DNA of 64,000 bases from Actinomycetospora lutea (GTDB taxonomy: Bacteria > Actinomycetota > Actinomycetes > Mycobacteriales > Pseudonocardiaceae). Shown one piece after another: positions 55,677 through 63,193 of the stretch (the first letter of the stretch is position 1; every line of letters begins with the position of its first letter). The position numbers and the translations under genes were made by a program. The stretch is from contig NZ_JAQZAL010000022.1 of assembly GCF_028737205.1 (NCBI RefSeq), forward strand, positions 62,001-126,000, given 5' to 3'. The notes below the pieces were generated by a model. That model had not been told where the DNA came from. It saw nothing but the letters and a program-made list of their open reading frames with translations, and did not search any database.

Positions 55677-56296
55677 GAGGCGCCGACGATGCGCAGCGCG
55701 AACGCGCTGTACTGCTCGGCGACGGCCTCCGCGCTGAGCGCGCCCTCCGGGGAGAACCACCGCGCGACGCTCACGCTCATCTCCCGGATGGCGAAGGACG
55801 CGAGCGCCGGCGACTCGACCCGGAACTCGCCGGCCGCCACGCCCGCGGCGATGACGGCGCGCAGCGCGTGCTCGTGCTCGCGGCGGCGGGCCTGCATCTC
55901 GCCGAAGGCGGGCTCGGACAGGCTGCCGGTGTCGCGGTTGACCACGAGCGCCTCGCGGCGGTGCGTGGCGTGGCGGTGGACGTAGACCCGGGTGGCCTCG
56001 CGCAGCTGGCGGGTCGGCGTGTCGGCCGGGTCGAGGACGCGGTGGAAGTCGGCGAGCACGCCGGCGGTCGTGCGGTCGACGATCGTGCGCAGCAGGTCGT
56101 GCTTGGACCCCATGTGGTTGTAGAGGCTGGGCGTGCGGACCCCGAGGACCTCGGCGATCTCGCTCAGGGCGGTGCCGTGGTAGCCGCGCTGCGCGAACAG
56201 CGTGAGCGCGGCGTCGAGGACGACGTCGGGGTTCAGCGCCGTCCGCGTCGCGCGCCGCACCGCGAGGTCGGCCGGGTCCGTGCTCACGCCGGCCAT
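55673..56296 (-). CDS. TetR family transcriptional regulator
   Basis: The 207-residue protein has the TetR helix-turn-helix (VVLDAALTLFAQRGYHGTAL, then SEIAEVLGVRTPSLYNHMGS) and a ligand domain of the TetR_C type seen with fatty-acid/CoA metabolism regulators. The ATG at 56296 gives MAGVSTDPADLAV; a longer in-frame start at 56359 would overlap the operators and is less likely. Two AACGAGCGTT palindromes sit between it and the divergent CoA-ligase operon, so it probably represses that operon until an acyl-CoA or aromatic ligand appears. Confidence 0.9.
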   Translation of the reverse strand: MAGVSTDPADLAVRRATRTALNPDVVLDAALTLFAQRGYHGTALSEIAEVLGVRTPSLYNHMGSKHDLLRTIVDRTTAGVLADFHRVLDPADTPTRQLREATRVYVHRHATHRREALVVNRDTGSLSEPAFGEMQARRREHEHALRAVIAAGVAAGEFRVESPALASFAIREMSVSVARWFSPEGALSAEAVAEQYSAFALRIVGAS

Positions 56297-56308
56297 GGTG
56301 CCACGACG

Positions 56309-56318
56309 AACGAGCGTT
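56309..56318. promoter_or_regulatory. TetR operator half 1 (AACGAGCGTT)
   Basis: AACGAGCGTT is a 10-base dyad (AACG-AG-CGTT), followed by AGT. The same sequence occurs 54 bases away at 56363-56372, flanked by ACT on the opposite side. Confidence 0.6.
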
Positions 56319-56362
56319 AGTGAGCCTTGTGAGCAGGCCGGGACGCTCGCTACGGTCAAACT

Positions 56363-56372
56363 AACGAGCGTT
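56363..56372. promoter_or_regulatory. TetR operator half 2 (AACGAGCGTT)
   Basis: This second identical AACGAGCGTT dyad lies 21 bases before the CoA-ligase ATG. Its position over the expected start of transcription suits repression. Confidence 0.6.
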
Positions 56373-56392
56373 CATCAGCCCGGGGAGGCGCG

Positions 56393-57937
56393 ATGCTGCG
56401 GACCGAGGTGATCCGGCCCGTCCACGAGCTGCTCGACGGTCACGCCGCCGGGCGTCCCGAGGACGTCGCGTTCGCCGACGACGTGCGCACGGTGACCTGG
56501 GCGCAGCTCGCCACGTCGACGCGCCGGCTCGCCGGTCACCTCGCGGCGCTCGGGGTCGTGCCCGGCGACCGCGTCGTCATGGTGATGGGGAACGCGGTCG
56601 AGGTCGCCGAGACCTATCTCGCGGTCCCCCGCGCCGGCGCGATCGCGGTGTGCCTCAACCCGGACGCGGCGCCGGCGGAGCTGGAGTACATGCTCGCCGA
56701 CTCCGGCGCCCGCGCCGTGGTCACCGACACCGCGCACGCCGACCTGGTCGCGGGGCTGGTCGGTCCCGACGTCCCCGTGGTGCTGGCGGGCGGCACCCGG
56801 CCGGGCTGGGCGTCGTACGCCGACCTGCTCGCCCGCGAGCCCGGGGTCGCCGCGCCCGACCCCGTCGACCTCGACGTCACGGCGTACATGCTCTACACCT
56901 CCGGCACCACCGGGCGCCCCAAGGGCGTCGAGCTGAGCCTGCGCAGCTGCCTCTGGGTGGTCGCGGCGTGCTGGGCACCCATCGTCGGCCTCGGCCCCGA
57001 CGACGTCGTGCTCTGCGCGCTCCCGCTGTTCCACTCCTACGCCCTGGACATGTGCGTGCTGGGCGTGGTCGCCACCGGGGCCGGCGAGCGCATCCTGCCG
57101 CGCTTCTCCCCCACCCGGATCCTCGAGATGCTCGGCGGACCGGAGCGCCACACCGTCCTGCCCGGGGTCCCCACCGGCTTCTCCTACCTGCTGCAGGCGG
57201 CCGGCGACCGGCCGCCGGCCCACCGCCTGCGCCTGGCCGTCTCGGCCGGCGCGATCCTCCCGGCGGCCGTCGACGAGGAGTTCGAGCGCGTCTTCGGGGT
57301 CCAGCTGCTCGACGGCTACGGCATCACCGAGACCTCCACGATGGTCGTGATGAACTGGCCGCACGGGACGCGGCCGTACGGCTCGTGCGGCCTGCCGCTG
57401 CCGGGCCTCGCGGTCCGGCTGGTCGATCCCGCGACCGGCACCGACGCCCCGCCCGGCGGCGAGGGCGAGCTCTGGGTGCGCGGGCCGAGCGTCATGCGCG
57501 GCTACTGGGGCAAGCCCGAGCAGACCGCGAGCGTGCTCGTCGACGGCTGGTACCGCACCGGCGACCTCGCCCGGGCCGACGCCGACGGCTACCTGACGAT
57601 CAGCGGGCGGACCAAGGAGATGATCATCCGCGGCGGCGAGAACATCTACCCCGCCGAGATCGAGAACGTGCTGCTGGTCGCCGAGGGGGTCGCCGACGCC
57701 GCCGTCGTCGGCCGCGCGCACCCCGACCTCGGCGAGGAGCCGGTGGCCTTCGTCGTGCCCGAGGGTGACGCCGAGCCCGACCTGGACGTGCTCGCGGCGC
57801 ACTGCCGGGAACGCCTCTCGTGGTTCAAGGTCCCCGCGGACGTCCGGGTCGTCGACGTCATCCCGCGCACGGGGTCGGGGAAGATCAAGCGCTTCGAACT
57901 GGCGCGGCTGCTCACCGGCGAGAGGGCCCCGGCATGA
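56393..57937 (+). CDS. AMP-dependent acyl/aryl-CoA ligase
   Basis: The 514-residue adenylate-forming enzyme has the P-loop-like LYTSGTTGRPKGVELS, the DGYGITETSTMVVM motif, RTGDLARADADGYLTISGRT, and the C-terminal MIIRGGENIYPAEIE and TGSGKIKRFELARLL with the catalytic lysine. It would activate a carboxylic acid to its CoA thioester, the entry step of the operon. The substrate cannot be read directly. A downstream DpgC-like dioxygenase, which uses an arylacetyl-CoA, suggests a substituted phenylacetate. Its stop overlaps the next gene by four bases. Confidence 0.9.
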   Translation: MLRTEVIRPVHELLDGHAAGRPEDVAFADDVRTVTWAQLATSTRRLAGHLAALGVVPGDRVVMVMGNAVEVAETYLAVPRAGAIAVCLNPDAAPAELEYMLADSGARAVVTDTAHADLVAGLVGPDVPVVLAGGTRPGWASYADLLAREPGVAAPDPVDLDVTAYMLYTSGTTGRPKGVELSLRSCLWVVAACWAPIVGLGPDDVVLCALPLFHSYALDMCVLGVVATGAGERILPRFSPTRILEMLGGPERHTVLPGVPTGFSYLLQAAGDRPPAHRLRLAVSAGAILPAAVDEEFERVFGVQLLDGYGITETSTMVVMNWPHGTRPYGSCGLPLPGLAVRLVDPATGTDAPPGGEGELWVRGPSVMRGYWGKPEQTASVLVDGWYRTGDLARADADGYLTISGRTKEMIIRGGENIYPAEIENVLLVAEGVADAAVVGRAHPDLGEEPVAFVVPEGDAEPDLDVLAAHCRERLSWFKVPADVRVVDVIPRTGSGKIKRFELARLLTGERAPA

Positions 57938-58725
57938 AGGTCGGCGACATCGAGATCGTCCCGGTGATCGACGGGACCGGGCGGGAACGGGCCCGCGAGG
58001 TGCTCTCCGCCCCCGGCGGCGACCGGTGGGCCTGCCACCCCGAGCACCTCGACGCCCACGGCGACCTCGAGCTGACGCTCGGCGGGTTCCTCATTGCGAC
58101 CGGCGACCGGCTCGTGCTCGTCGACGCCGGCGTGGGCCGCATCCGCAACGACCACTACGCCGGCGGCGGCCTCCTCGACGCCCTCGCCGCGCTCGGCGTC
58201 ACCACCGACCAGGTCACCGACGTGGTGTTCACCCACCTGCACTTCGACCACGTCGGCTGGGCCACCAGCAAGGGCGAGGTCGTCTTCGACCGCGCCACCT
58301 ACCGCGTCCACGCGGCCGACTGGACGCACTTCGTCGACGCGCCCGACGCCGACCCCGGCGCGGTGCGCAAGCTCGCGCCGCTGCGGGAGCGCCTCGCGAC
58401 CTTCGACGCCGAGCACACCGTCGCCCCCGGCCTCGACGCCCGCCCCACGCCCGGCCACACCCCCGGCTCGACCACCTACGTCGTCTCCAGCCGCGAGGAG
58501 CGCGCCCTGCTCATCGGGGACGTCGCGCACTCCGTGGTGGAGCTCGAGGAGCCCGACTGGGAGGCCGTGTTCGACGTCGACCCCCGTGCCGCGCAGGCGG
58601 TGCGCCACCGCCTCGTCGACGAGGTCGCCGACACCGACGCCCTCGTCGCCGCCGCCCACTTCCCCGGCCTCGCCTTCGGCCGGATCGTCACCGTCGGCGG
58701 CCAGCGCCGCTTCCTCGCCACCTAG
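57934..58725 (+). CDS. MBL-fold metallo-hydrolase
   Basis: The 263-residue protein has the metallo-beta-lactamase-fold zinc motif THLHFDHVGW (HxHxDH), the DAGVGRI loop before it, RPTPGHTPGSTTYVV and LLIGDVAH as further metal ligands, and AAHFPGLAFGRI at the end. Such enzymes hydrolyse lactones or thioesters. In this operon it could open a ring-cleavage lactone or release a CoA ester. The ATG overlaps the ligase stop. Confidence 0.88.
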   Translation: MKVGDIEIVPVIDGTGRERAREVLSAPGGDRWACHPEHLDAHGDLELTLGGFLIATGDRLVLVDAGVGRIRNDHYAGGGLLDALAALGVTTDQVTDVVFTHLHFDHVGWATSKGEVVFDRATYRVHAADWTHFVDAPDADPGAVRKLAPLRERLATFDAEHTVAPGLDARPTPGHTPGSTTYVVSSREERALLIGDVAHSVVELEEPDWEAVFDVDPRAAQAVRHRLVDEVADTDALVAAAHFPGLAFGRIVTVGGQRRFLAT

Positions 58726-58735
58726 GAGCTCGTCC

Positions 58736-59500
58736 ATGGATCTGCAGCTCGCCGGCACCACCGTGCTGGTCACCGGGGCCGGACAGGGCCTCGGCCGCGC
58801 GATCGGCGAGGCCTTCGCCGCCGAGGGCGCCCAGGTCGCGTTCGGCTACAACACCTCGTCCGCGGGCGCCGAGGAGGCCGCCGAGACGGCCCGCGCCGCC
58901 GGGGTCAAGGCGATCGCCGTCGCCGTCGACACCCGGGACGACGACGCGGTGGCCCGGGCGCTCGCCACCGTCGAGGCCGAGCTCGGGCCGATCGGGGTCC
59001 TGGTCAACAACGCGGCGGTCACCAGCCGCGGCCGCTTCCTCGAGCGCTCCGCCGACGAGTTCGCCGCCGAGATCGACGTGACCGTCACCGGCACGGTGCG
59101 CATCTCGCACGCCGTCGCGAAGCGCATGGCCGAGCACGGCGGCGGCGCGATCGTCTCGCTCATGGGCGACTCGGGCCGGGTCGGCGAGTCGGGGCTCACC
59201 GTCACCGCCACCGCCCGCTCGTCGACCCTGGGGCTGACGAAGTCGCTGGCCAAGGAGCTGGCCCGCCACGGCATCCGGGCGAACGCCGTGTCGATCGGGC
59301 TCGTGCAGACCGACCGGTTCTCCGCGCACGCCGGCGGTACCGACGACGAGCGCCTGAAGAAGATCACCGCGCTCTACCCGCTGCGCCGCCTCGGCCGCCC
59401 CGAGGACGTGACCCCGACGATCCTGCTGCTCGCCTCGCCGTGCTCGTCGTGGACCACCGGCCAGGTCGTGTCGGTCAACGGCGGCTTCGCGATGCCGTGA
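58736..59500 (+). CDS. Atypical SDR-fold protein lacking the catalytic Tyr/Lys
   Basis: The 254-residue protein has an intact Rossmann cofactor loop (VLVTGAGQGLGRAIGEAFAA), the NNAA motif (GVLVNNAAVTSRG) and a normal SDR C-terminus (TTGQVVSVNGGFAMP). At the catalytic YxxxK position it has Thr157 and Arg161 (TVTATARSSTLGLTKSLAKE); the serine position reads MGDS. Classical hydride transfer chemistry is therefore doubtful. It may bind nucleotide but catalyse another step such as hydration or isomerisation, or use alternative residues. It sits between the metallo-hydrolase and molybdenum-hydroxylase genes. Confidence 0.85.
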   Translation: MDLQLAGTTVLVTGAGQGLGRAIGEAFAAEGAQVAFGYNTSSAGAEEAAETARAAGVKAIAVAVDTRDDDAVARALATVEAELGPIGVLVNNAAVTSRGRFLERSADEFAAEIDVTVTGTVRISHAVAKRMAEHGGGAIVSLMGDSGRVGESGLTVTATARSSTLGLTKSLAKELARHGIRANAVSIGLVQTDRFSAHAGGTDDERLKKITALYPLRRLGRPEDVTPTILLLASPCSSWTTGQVVSVNGGFAMP

Positions 59501-59514
59501 GCGAGGGAGGAGCG

Positions 59515-61854
59515 ATGGACCACACCCCCGCCGCCGGCACCTCCGTGCGGCGCAAGGAGGACGCGCGCCTGCTCACCGGGCGCGGGCGCTTCGTCTCCGA
59601 CCTGGCACTGCCGCGGATGCGCCACGTCGCGTTCGTGCGCAGCCCGGTCGCCCACGGACGGATCACCGGGATCGACACCGCCGAGGCGCTGGAGGTCGAG
59701 GGTGTGTCCGCGGTGTTCACCGGCGAGCACCCGGCGATCGGGCCGGTCGCGCTGCGGGCGCAGTCGGCGCTGCCCGGCTACGTCGAGACCGACCAGCCGC
59801 CGCTGGCCCGCGGGAAGGTCCGCTTCGCCGGGGAGGCCGTCGCCGCCGTCGTCGCCGACGACCGCTACCTCGCCGAGGACGGCGCCGAGGCCGTGGTGGT
59901 CGACTACGAGCCGCTGACGCCGACCGTGTGCGCCTGGGCGGAACCGACCGACCCGGTGCACGACCCCGTTCATGAGCAGGCGCCCGACAACCTGCTGCTC
60001 TCGCGGACCTTCCGCGCCGGCGACGTCGACGCCGCGCTCGCGGGGGCGCACGTCGTCGTCGACCGGGAGCTGACCACCAACCGCCACGGCGGCAACCCCA
60101 TCGAGTGCCGCGCCGGGGTCGCGCGCTACGAGGCCGCCGACCGGAAGCTGACGTTCTTGTCGGGCACCCAGGTGCCCTGGATCGTGCGCACCCAGCTCGC
60201 GGAGCTGCTCGACCTGCCCGAGGGCAACATCCGCGTCATCGCCCCCGACGTGGGCGGCGGTTTCGGCGTCAAGGCCGTGCTCTACCCCGAGGACGTCGCG
60301 CTGTGCCTCATGGCCATGGCGATGCCCGGGACGGCGCTGAAGTGGGTCGAGGACCGCGTCGAGCACCTGCTCGCGGCCACCCACGCCCGCGACCACCGCT
60401 ACGTCTTGCGCGCGGGGTTCGCCGCCGACGGCGAGCTGCTCGCCGTGCAGGCCGACGTGTGGTGCAACGCCGGCGCCTACTCCGTCTACCCGTGGACCGC
60501 GGGCATCGAGCCGCTCATGGCCGGCGGCCTGCTCACCGGCCCCTACAAGCTCGCGGACTACCGGTGCACGGTGCGCGGCGTCGCCACCAACACCAGCCCG
60601 TCCGGCCCGTACCGCGGCGTCGCCCGGCCCTCGACGGTGTTCGCGATGGAGGCGCTGATGGACTCCGGCGCCCGCGCGCTGGCCATGGACCCGATCGCGC
60701 TGCGCCGCCGCAACCTCATCCTCCCCGCCGACATCCCGTACCGGATGCCCTCGCGGCTGGTCGACGACTCCGGAGCCTACGAGGCGTGCCTCGACCAGGC
60801 GATCGCCACGTTCGACCTCGAGCGGTGGCGCGCCGAGCAGACCCGGCGCCGCGTCGAGGGCGGCCGGCCCCTCGGGATCGGGGTCGGCCTCTACAACGAG
60901 CTGACCGGCCTCGGCCGCGCCGCCTCCGCCGGGCCGCGCATGGCGTTCCGCACCGGCCACGACGCCTGCACCGTGCGCATCAACCCCGACGGCGCGGTCA
61001 CCGTGTTCTCCGGCGTCACCTCCCAGGGCCAGGGCCTCGAGACGACGATGGCGCAGGTCGTCGCGGACGCGCTGGGCGTCGCCTACGAGGCCGTCGAGGT
61101 CCGGATCGGCGACACCGACCAGTCGCTGTGGGGCTTCGGGGCCTTCTCCTCCCGCCAGGCCGTCATCGGCGGCGGCGCGGCCCACCTCGCGGGCGAGCAC
61201 GTCCGCGGGAAGGCCCTCGCCCTCGCCGCGGCCCTCAGGGAGGCCCCGGTCGAGGACCTCGACCTGCGCGGCGGGCAGGTCTACATGGCCGGGCAGGAGA
61301 AGCCGATCATCTCGCTGGCCGAGGTCGCCAAGGTCGCCTACCTGCAGTCCGACCGCCTGCCCGAGGGCTTCGAGCCCGGTCTCGAGGGCACGAAGTTCTA
61401 CGACCCGATCCGCGGCGCGTTCGCCGCCGGCGCCCAGATCGCGGCCCTCGAGTTCGACCCCGCCACCGGCGAGATCGGCATCCTGGACTGGGTCTGCGTC
61501 GAGGACGCCGGCCGGATCGTCCACCCCGTGATCGTCGACGGGCAGATCGCCGGCTCGATCGCGCAGGGCATCGGCGGCGCGATGTACGAGCACCTCGTCT
61601 ACGACGACGCCGGCAACCTCGCCACCGGCACGCTGCTCGACTACCTCATGCCCACCGCCGGCGAGATCCCCGAGCTGCGCATCGGCCACGTCAGCACCCC
61701 GGCGGCCAACCCGACCGGCGTCCGCGGCGTCGGCGAGGGCGGCACGCTCGCCCCCAACGCGGTCGTCGCCGGGGCGCTCGCCGACGCGCTCGGCGTGGAG
61801 ATCGACGACCTGCCCGTCACCCCGGCGAGGGTCTGGGAGCTGATGCACCCGTGA
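59515..61854 (+). CDS. Molybdenum hydroxylase large subunit (xanthine dehydrogenase/CoxL family)
   Basis: The 779-residue subunit would bind the molybdenum–cytosine-dinucleotide cofactor. Visible are VRRKEDARLLTGRGRFVSDL at the start, DVGGGFGVKAVLYPEDVALC, the active-site loop SPSGPYRGVARPSTVFAMEA, and the catalytic glutamate in GVRGVGEGGTLAPNAVVAG. The loop is PYRGVARP, not the VAYRCSFR of true (form I) CO dehydrogenase, so it is a hydroxylase of another, probably aromatic or CoA-linked, substrate. It has a strong AGGAG ribosome site and overlaps the flavin subunit gene. Confidence 0.9.
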   Translation: MDHTPAAGTSVRRKEDARLLTGRGRFVSDLALPRMRHVAFVRSPVAHGRITGIDTAEALEVEGVSAVFTGEHPAIGPVALRAQSALPGYVETDQPPLARGKVRFAGEAVAAVVADDRYLAEDGAEAVVVDYEPLTPTVCAWAEPTDPVHDPVHEQAPDNLLLSRTFRAGDVDAALAGAHVVVDRELTTNRHGGNPIECRAGVARYEAADRKLTFLSGTQVPWIVRTQLAELLDLPEGNIRVIAPDVGGGFGVKAVLYPEDVALCLMAMAMPGTALKWVEDRVEHLLAATHARDHRYVLRAGFAADGELLAVQADVWCNAGAYSVYPWTAGIEPLMAGGLLTGPYKLADYRCTVRGVATNTSPSGPYRGVARPSTVFAMEALMDSGARALAMDPIALRRRNLILPADIPYRMPSRLVDDSGAYEACLDQAIATFDLERWRAEQTRRRVEGGRPLGIGVGLYNELTGLGRAASAGPRMAFRTGHDACTVRINPDGAVTVFSGVTSQGQGLETTMAQVVADALGVAYEAVEVRIGDTDQSLWGFGAFSSRQAVIGGGAAHLAGEHVRGKALALAAALREAPVEDLDLRGGQVYMAGQEKPIISLAEVAKVAYLQSDRLPEGFEPGLEGTKFYDPIRGAFAAGAQIAALEFDPATGEIGILDWVCVEDAGRIVHPVIVDGQIAGSIAQGIGGAMYEHLVYDDAGNLATGTLLDYLMPTAGEIPELRIGHVSTPAANPTGVRGVGEGGTLAPNAVVAGALADALGVEIDDLPVTPARVWELMHP

Positions 61855-62696
61855 AGTGCCCACCGTTCGACTACCACCGCGCGACCGGCGTCGACGACGC
61901 CGTGGCGGCCCTGGGCGCCGCCGGCGACGAGGGCAAGATCCTCGCCGGCGGCCAGAGCCTGGTCCCGGTGCTCGCGCTGCGCCTGGCCCGCCCCGCCGTC
62001 CTCGTGGACGTCAACCGCATCCCGGGGCTCGCCGGCCTCGAGGTCCGCGACGGGGTGCTGCACGCCGGCGCGCTCGTGCGCCACCTCGCGCTCGCGGGCC
62101 AGGGCCTGCACCCGCTCGCGGCCGAGGCCGCCCGATGGATCGGGCACACGGCCATCCGCAGCCGCGGGACGCTGGCCGGCAGCCTCGCGCACGCCGACCC
62201 GGCCGCCGAGCTGCCCGCCGTCCTGCGCGCCTGCGACGGCGCGGTGCAGGTCGCCGGCCCGTCGGGCACGCGGCGGGTGCGGGCCGACGACCTGTTCCTC
62301 GGCGCCCTGCAGAGCGCGCTCGACGACACCGAGATGATCACCGGCGTCGAGCTGCCGGTGCCCGACGCGTGGGGGTTCGCCGAGCTCGCCCGCCGCCACG
62401 GCGACTTCGCCGTCGTCTCGGTGGCCGCGGCCCGCTTCGGCGACCGCGTGCGCATCGTCGTCGGCGGCGTGGCCGGCGTGCCCCACCTCGTCGACGCCGG
62501 CGACCTCGCCACCGTGGACGGGGAGCTCTCCGCCGACCGCGTCGCGATCCTCGCCGCGGCCGCCGCCGACGACGTCGACCCGGCCACCGACCTGCACGGC
62601 AGCGCCGGCTACCGCCGCGCGCTCACCGAGCAGATGACCCTCCGGGCGCTCGCGGACCTCGCCGGGCAGCCCCGTCCCGTCCGGGAGCCCGCATGA
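61851..62696 (+). CDS. Molybdenum hydroxylase FAD-binding subunit (CoxM-like)
   Basis: The 281-residue subunit carries the FAD motifs KILAGGQSLVPVLALRLARP and TAIRSRGTLAGSLAHADPAA, and the CO_deh_flav_C-type C-terminal domain (RIVVGGVAGVPHLVDAG). It passes electrons from the Fe-S subunit to an acceptor. The second FAD motif has GTLAGSLA where GTIGGSLA is usual. The GTG start overlaps the large-subunit stop by four bases, and its own stop overlaps the Fe-S gene. Confidence 0.92.
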   Translation: MKCPPFDYHRATGVDDAVAALGAAGDEGKILAGGQSLVPVLALRLARPAVLVDVNRIPGLAGLEVRDGVLHAGALVRHLALAGQGLHPLAAEAARWIGHTAIRSRGTLAGSLAHADPAAELPAVLRACDGAVQVAGPSGTRRVRADDLFLGALQSALDDTEMITGVELPVPDAWGFAELARRHGDFAVVSVAAARFGDRVRIVVGGVAGVPHLVDAGDLATVDGELSADRVAILAAAAADDVDPATDLHGSAGYRRALTEQMTLRALADLAGQPRPVREPA

Positions 62697-63193
62697 AGAT
62701 CACGCTGACGGTCAACGGCGAGCGCCACCGCCTCGACGTCGAGCCGCGCCGCACGCTCGCGGACGCGCTGCGCGAGGACCTGGGTCTCACCGGCACCCAC
62801 CTCGGCTGCGAGCACGGCGTCTGCGGCGCGTGCACGGTCGTCGTCGACGGCGAGCCGGTGCGCGCCTGCCTGATGTTCGCCGTGCAGGCCGACGACGCCG
62901 CGGTCGCCACCGTCGAGGGCCTCGCCGGCGGCGCGGACGGAGACGGCACCCTGCACCCGCTGCAGGAGGCGTTCTCGCGGTGCCACGGCCTGCAGTGCGG
63001 CGCCTGCACCCCCGGGATGCTCATGACCGCGGCCCACCTGCTGGACACCGAGCCCGATCCCGACCGCGCCACGATCCGCGCCGAGATGTCGGGGAACATC
63101 TGCCGCTGCACCGGCTACACGGGCATCGTCGACGCCGTCGCGGACGCCGCCGCGCGCCGGGCGCGCGGCCTCCGCGCGAGGGAGACGTCATGA
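62693..63193 (+). CDS. Molybdenum hydroxylase [2Fe-2S] subunit (CoxS-like)
   Basis: The 166-residue subunit has two 2Fe-2S domains: the plant-ferredoxin type (GCEHGVCGACTVVVDGEPVR, then AC) and the helical type (HGLQCGACTPGMLMTAAHLL; MSGNICRCTGYTGIVDAVAD), both complete. It links the molybdenum site to FAD. The gene order large–medium–small here differs from the coxMSL order of CO dehydrogenase operons. It overlaps the DpgC-like gene by four bases. Confidence 0.95.
   Translation: MKITLTVNGERHRLDVEPRRTLADALREDLGLTGTHLGCEHGVCGACTVVVDGEPVRACLMFAVQADDAAVATVEGLAGGADGDGTLHPLQEAFSRCHGLQCGACTPGMLMTAAHLLDTEPDPDRATIRAEMSGNICRCTGYTGIVDAVADAAARRARGLRARETS

Noticed and set aside
59515-63193. Molybdenum hydroxylase as aerobic CO dehydrogenase
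   Set aside because: The active-site loop is PYRGVARP without the cysteine of form I CoxL, and the gene order is not coxMSL.
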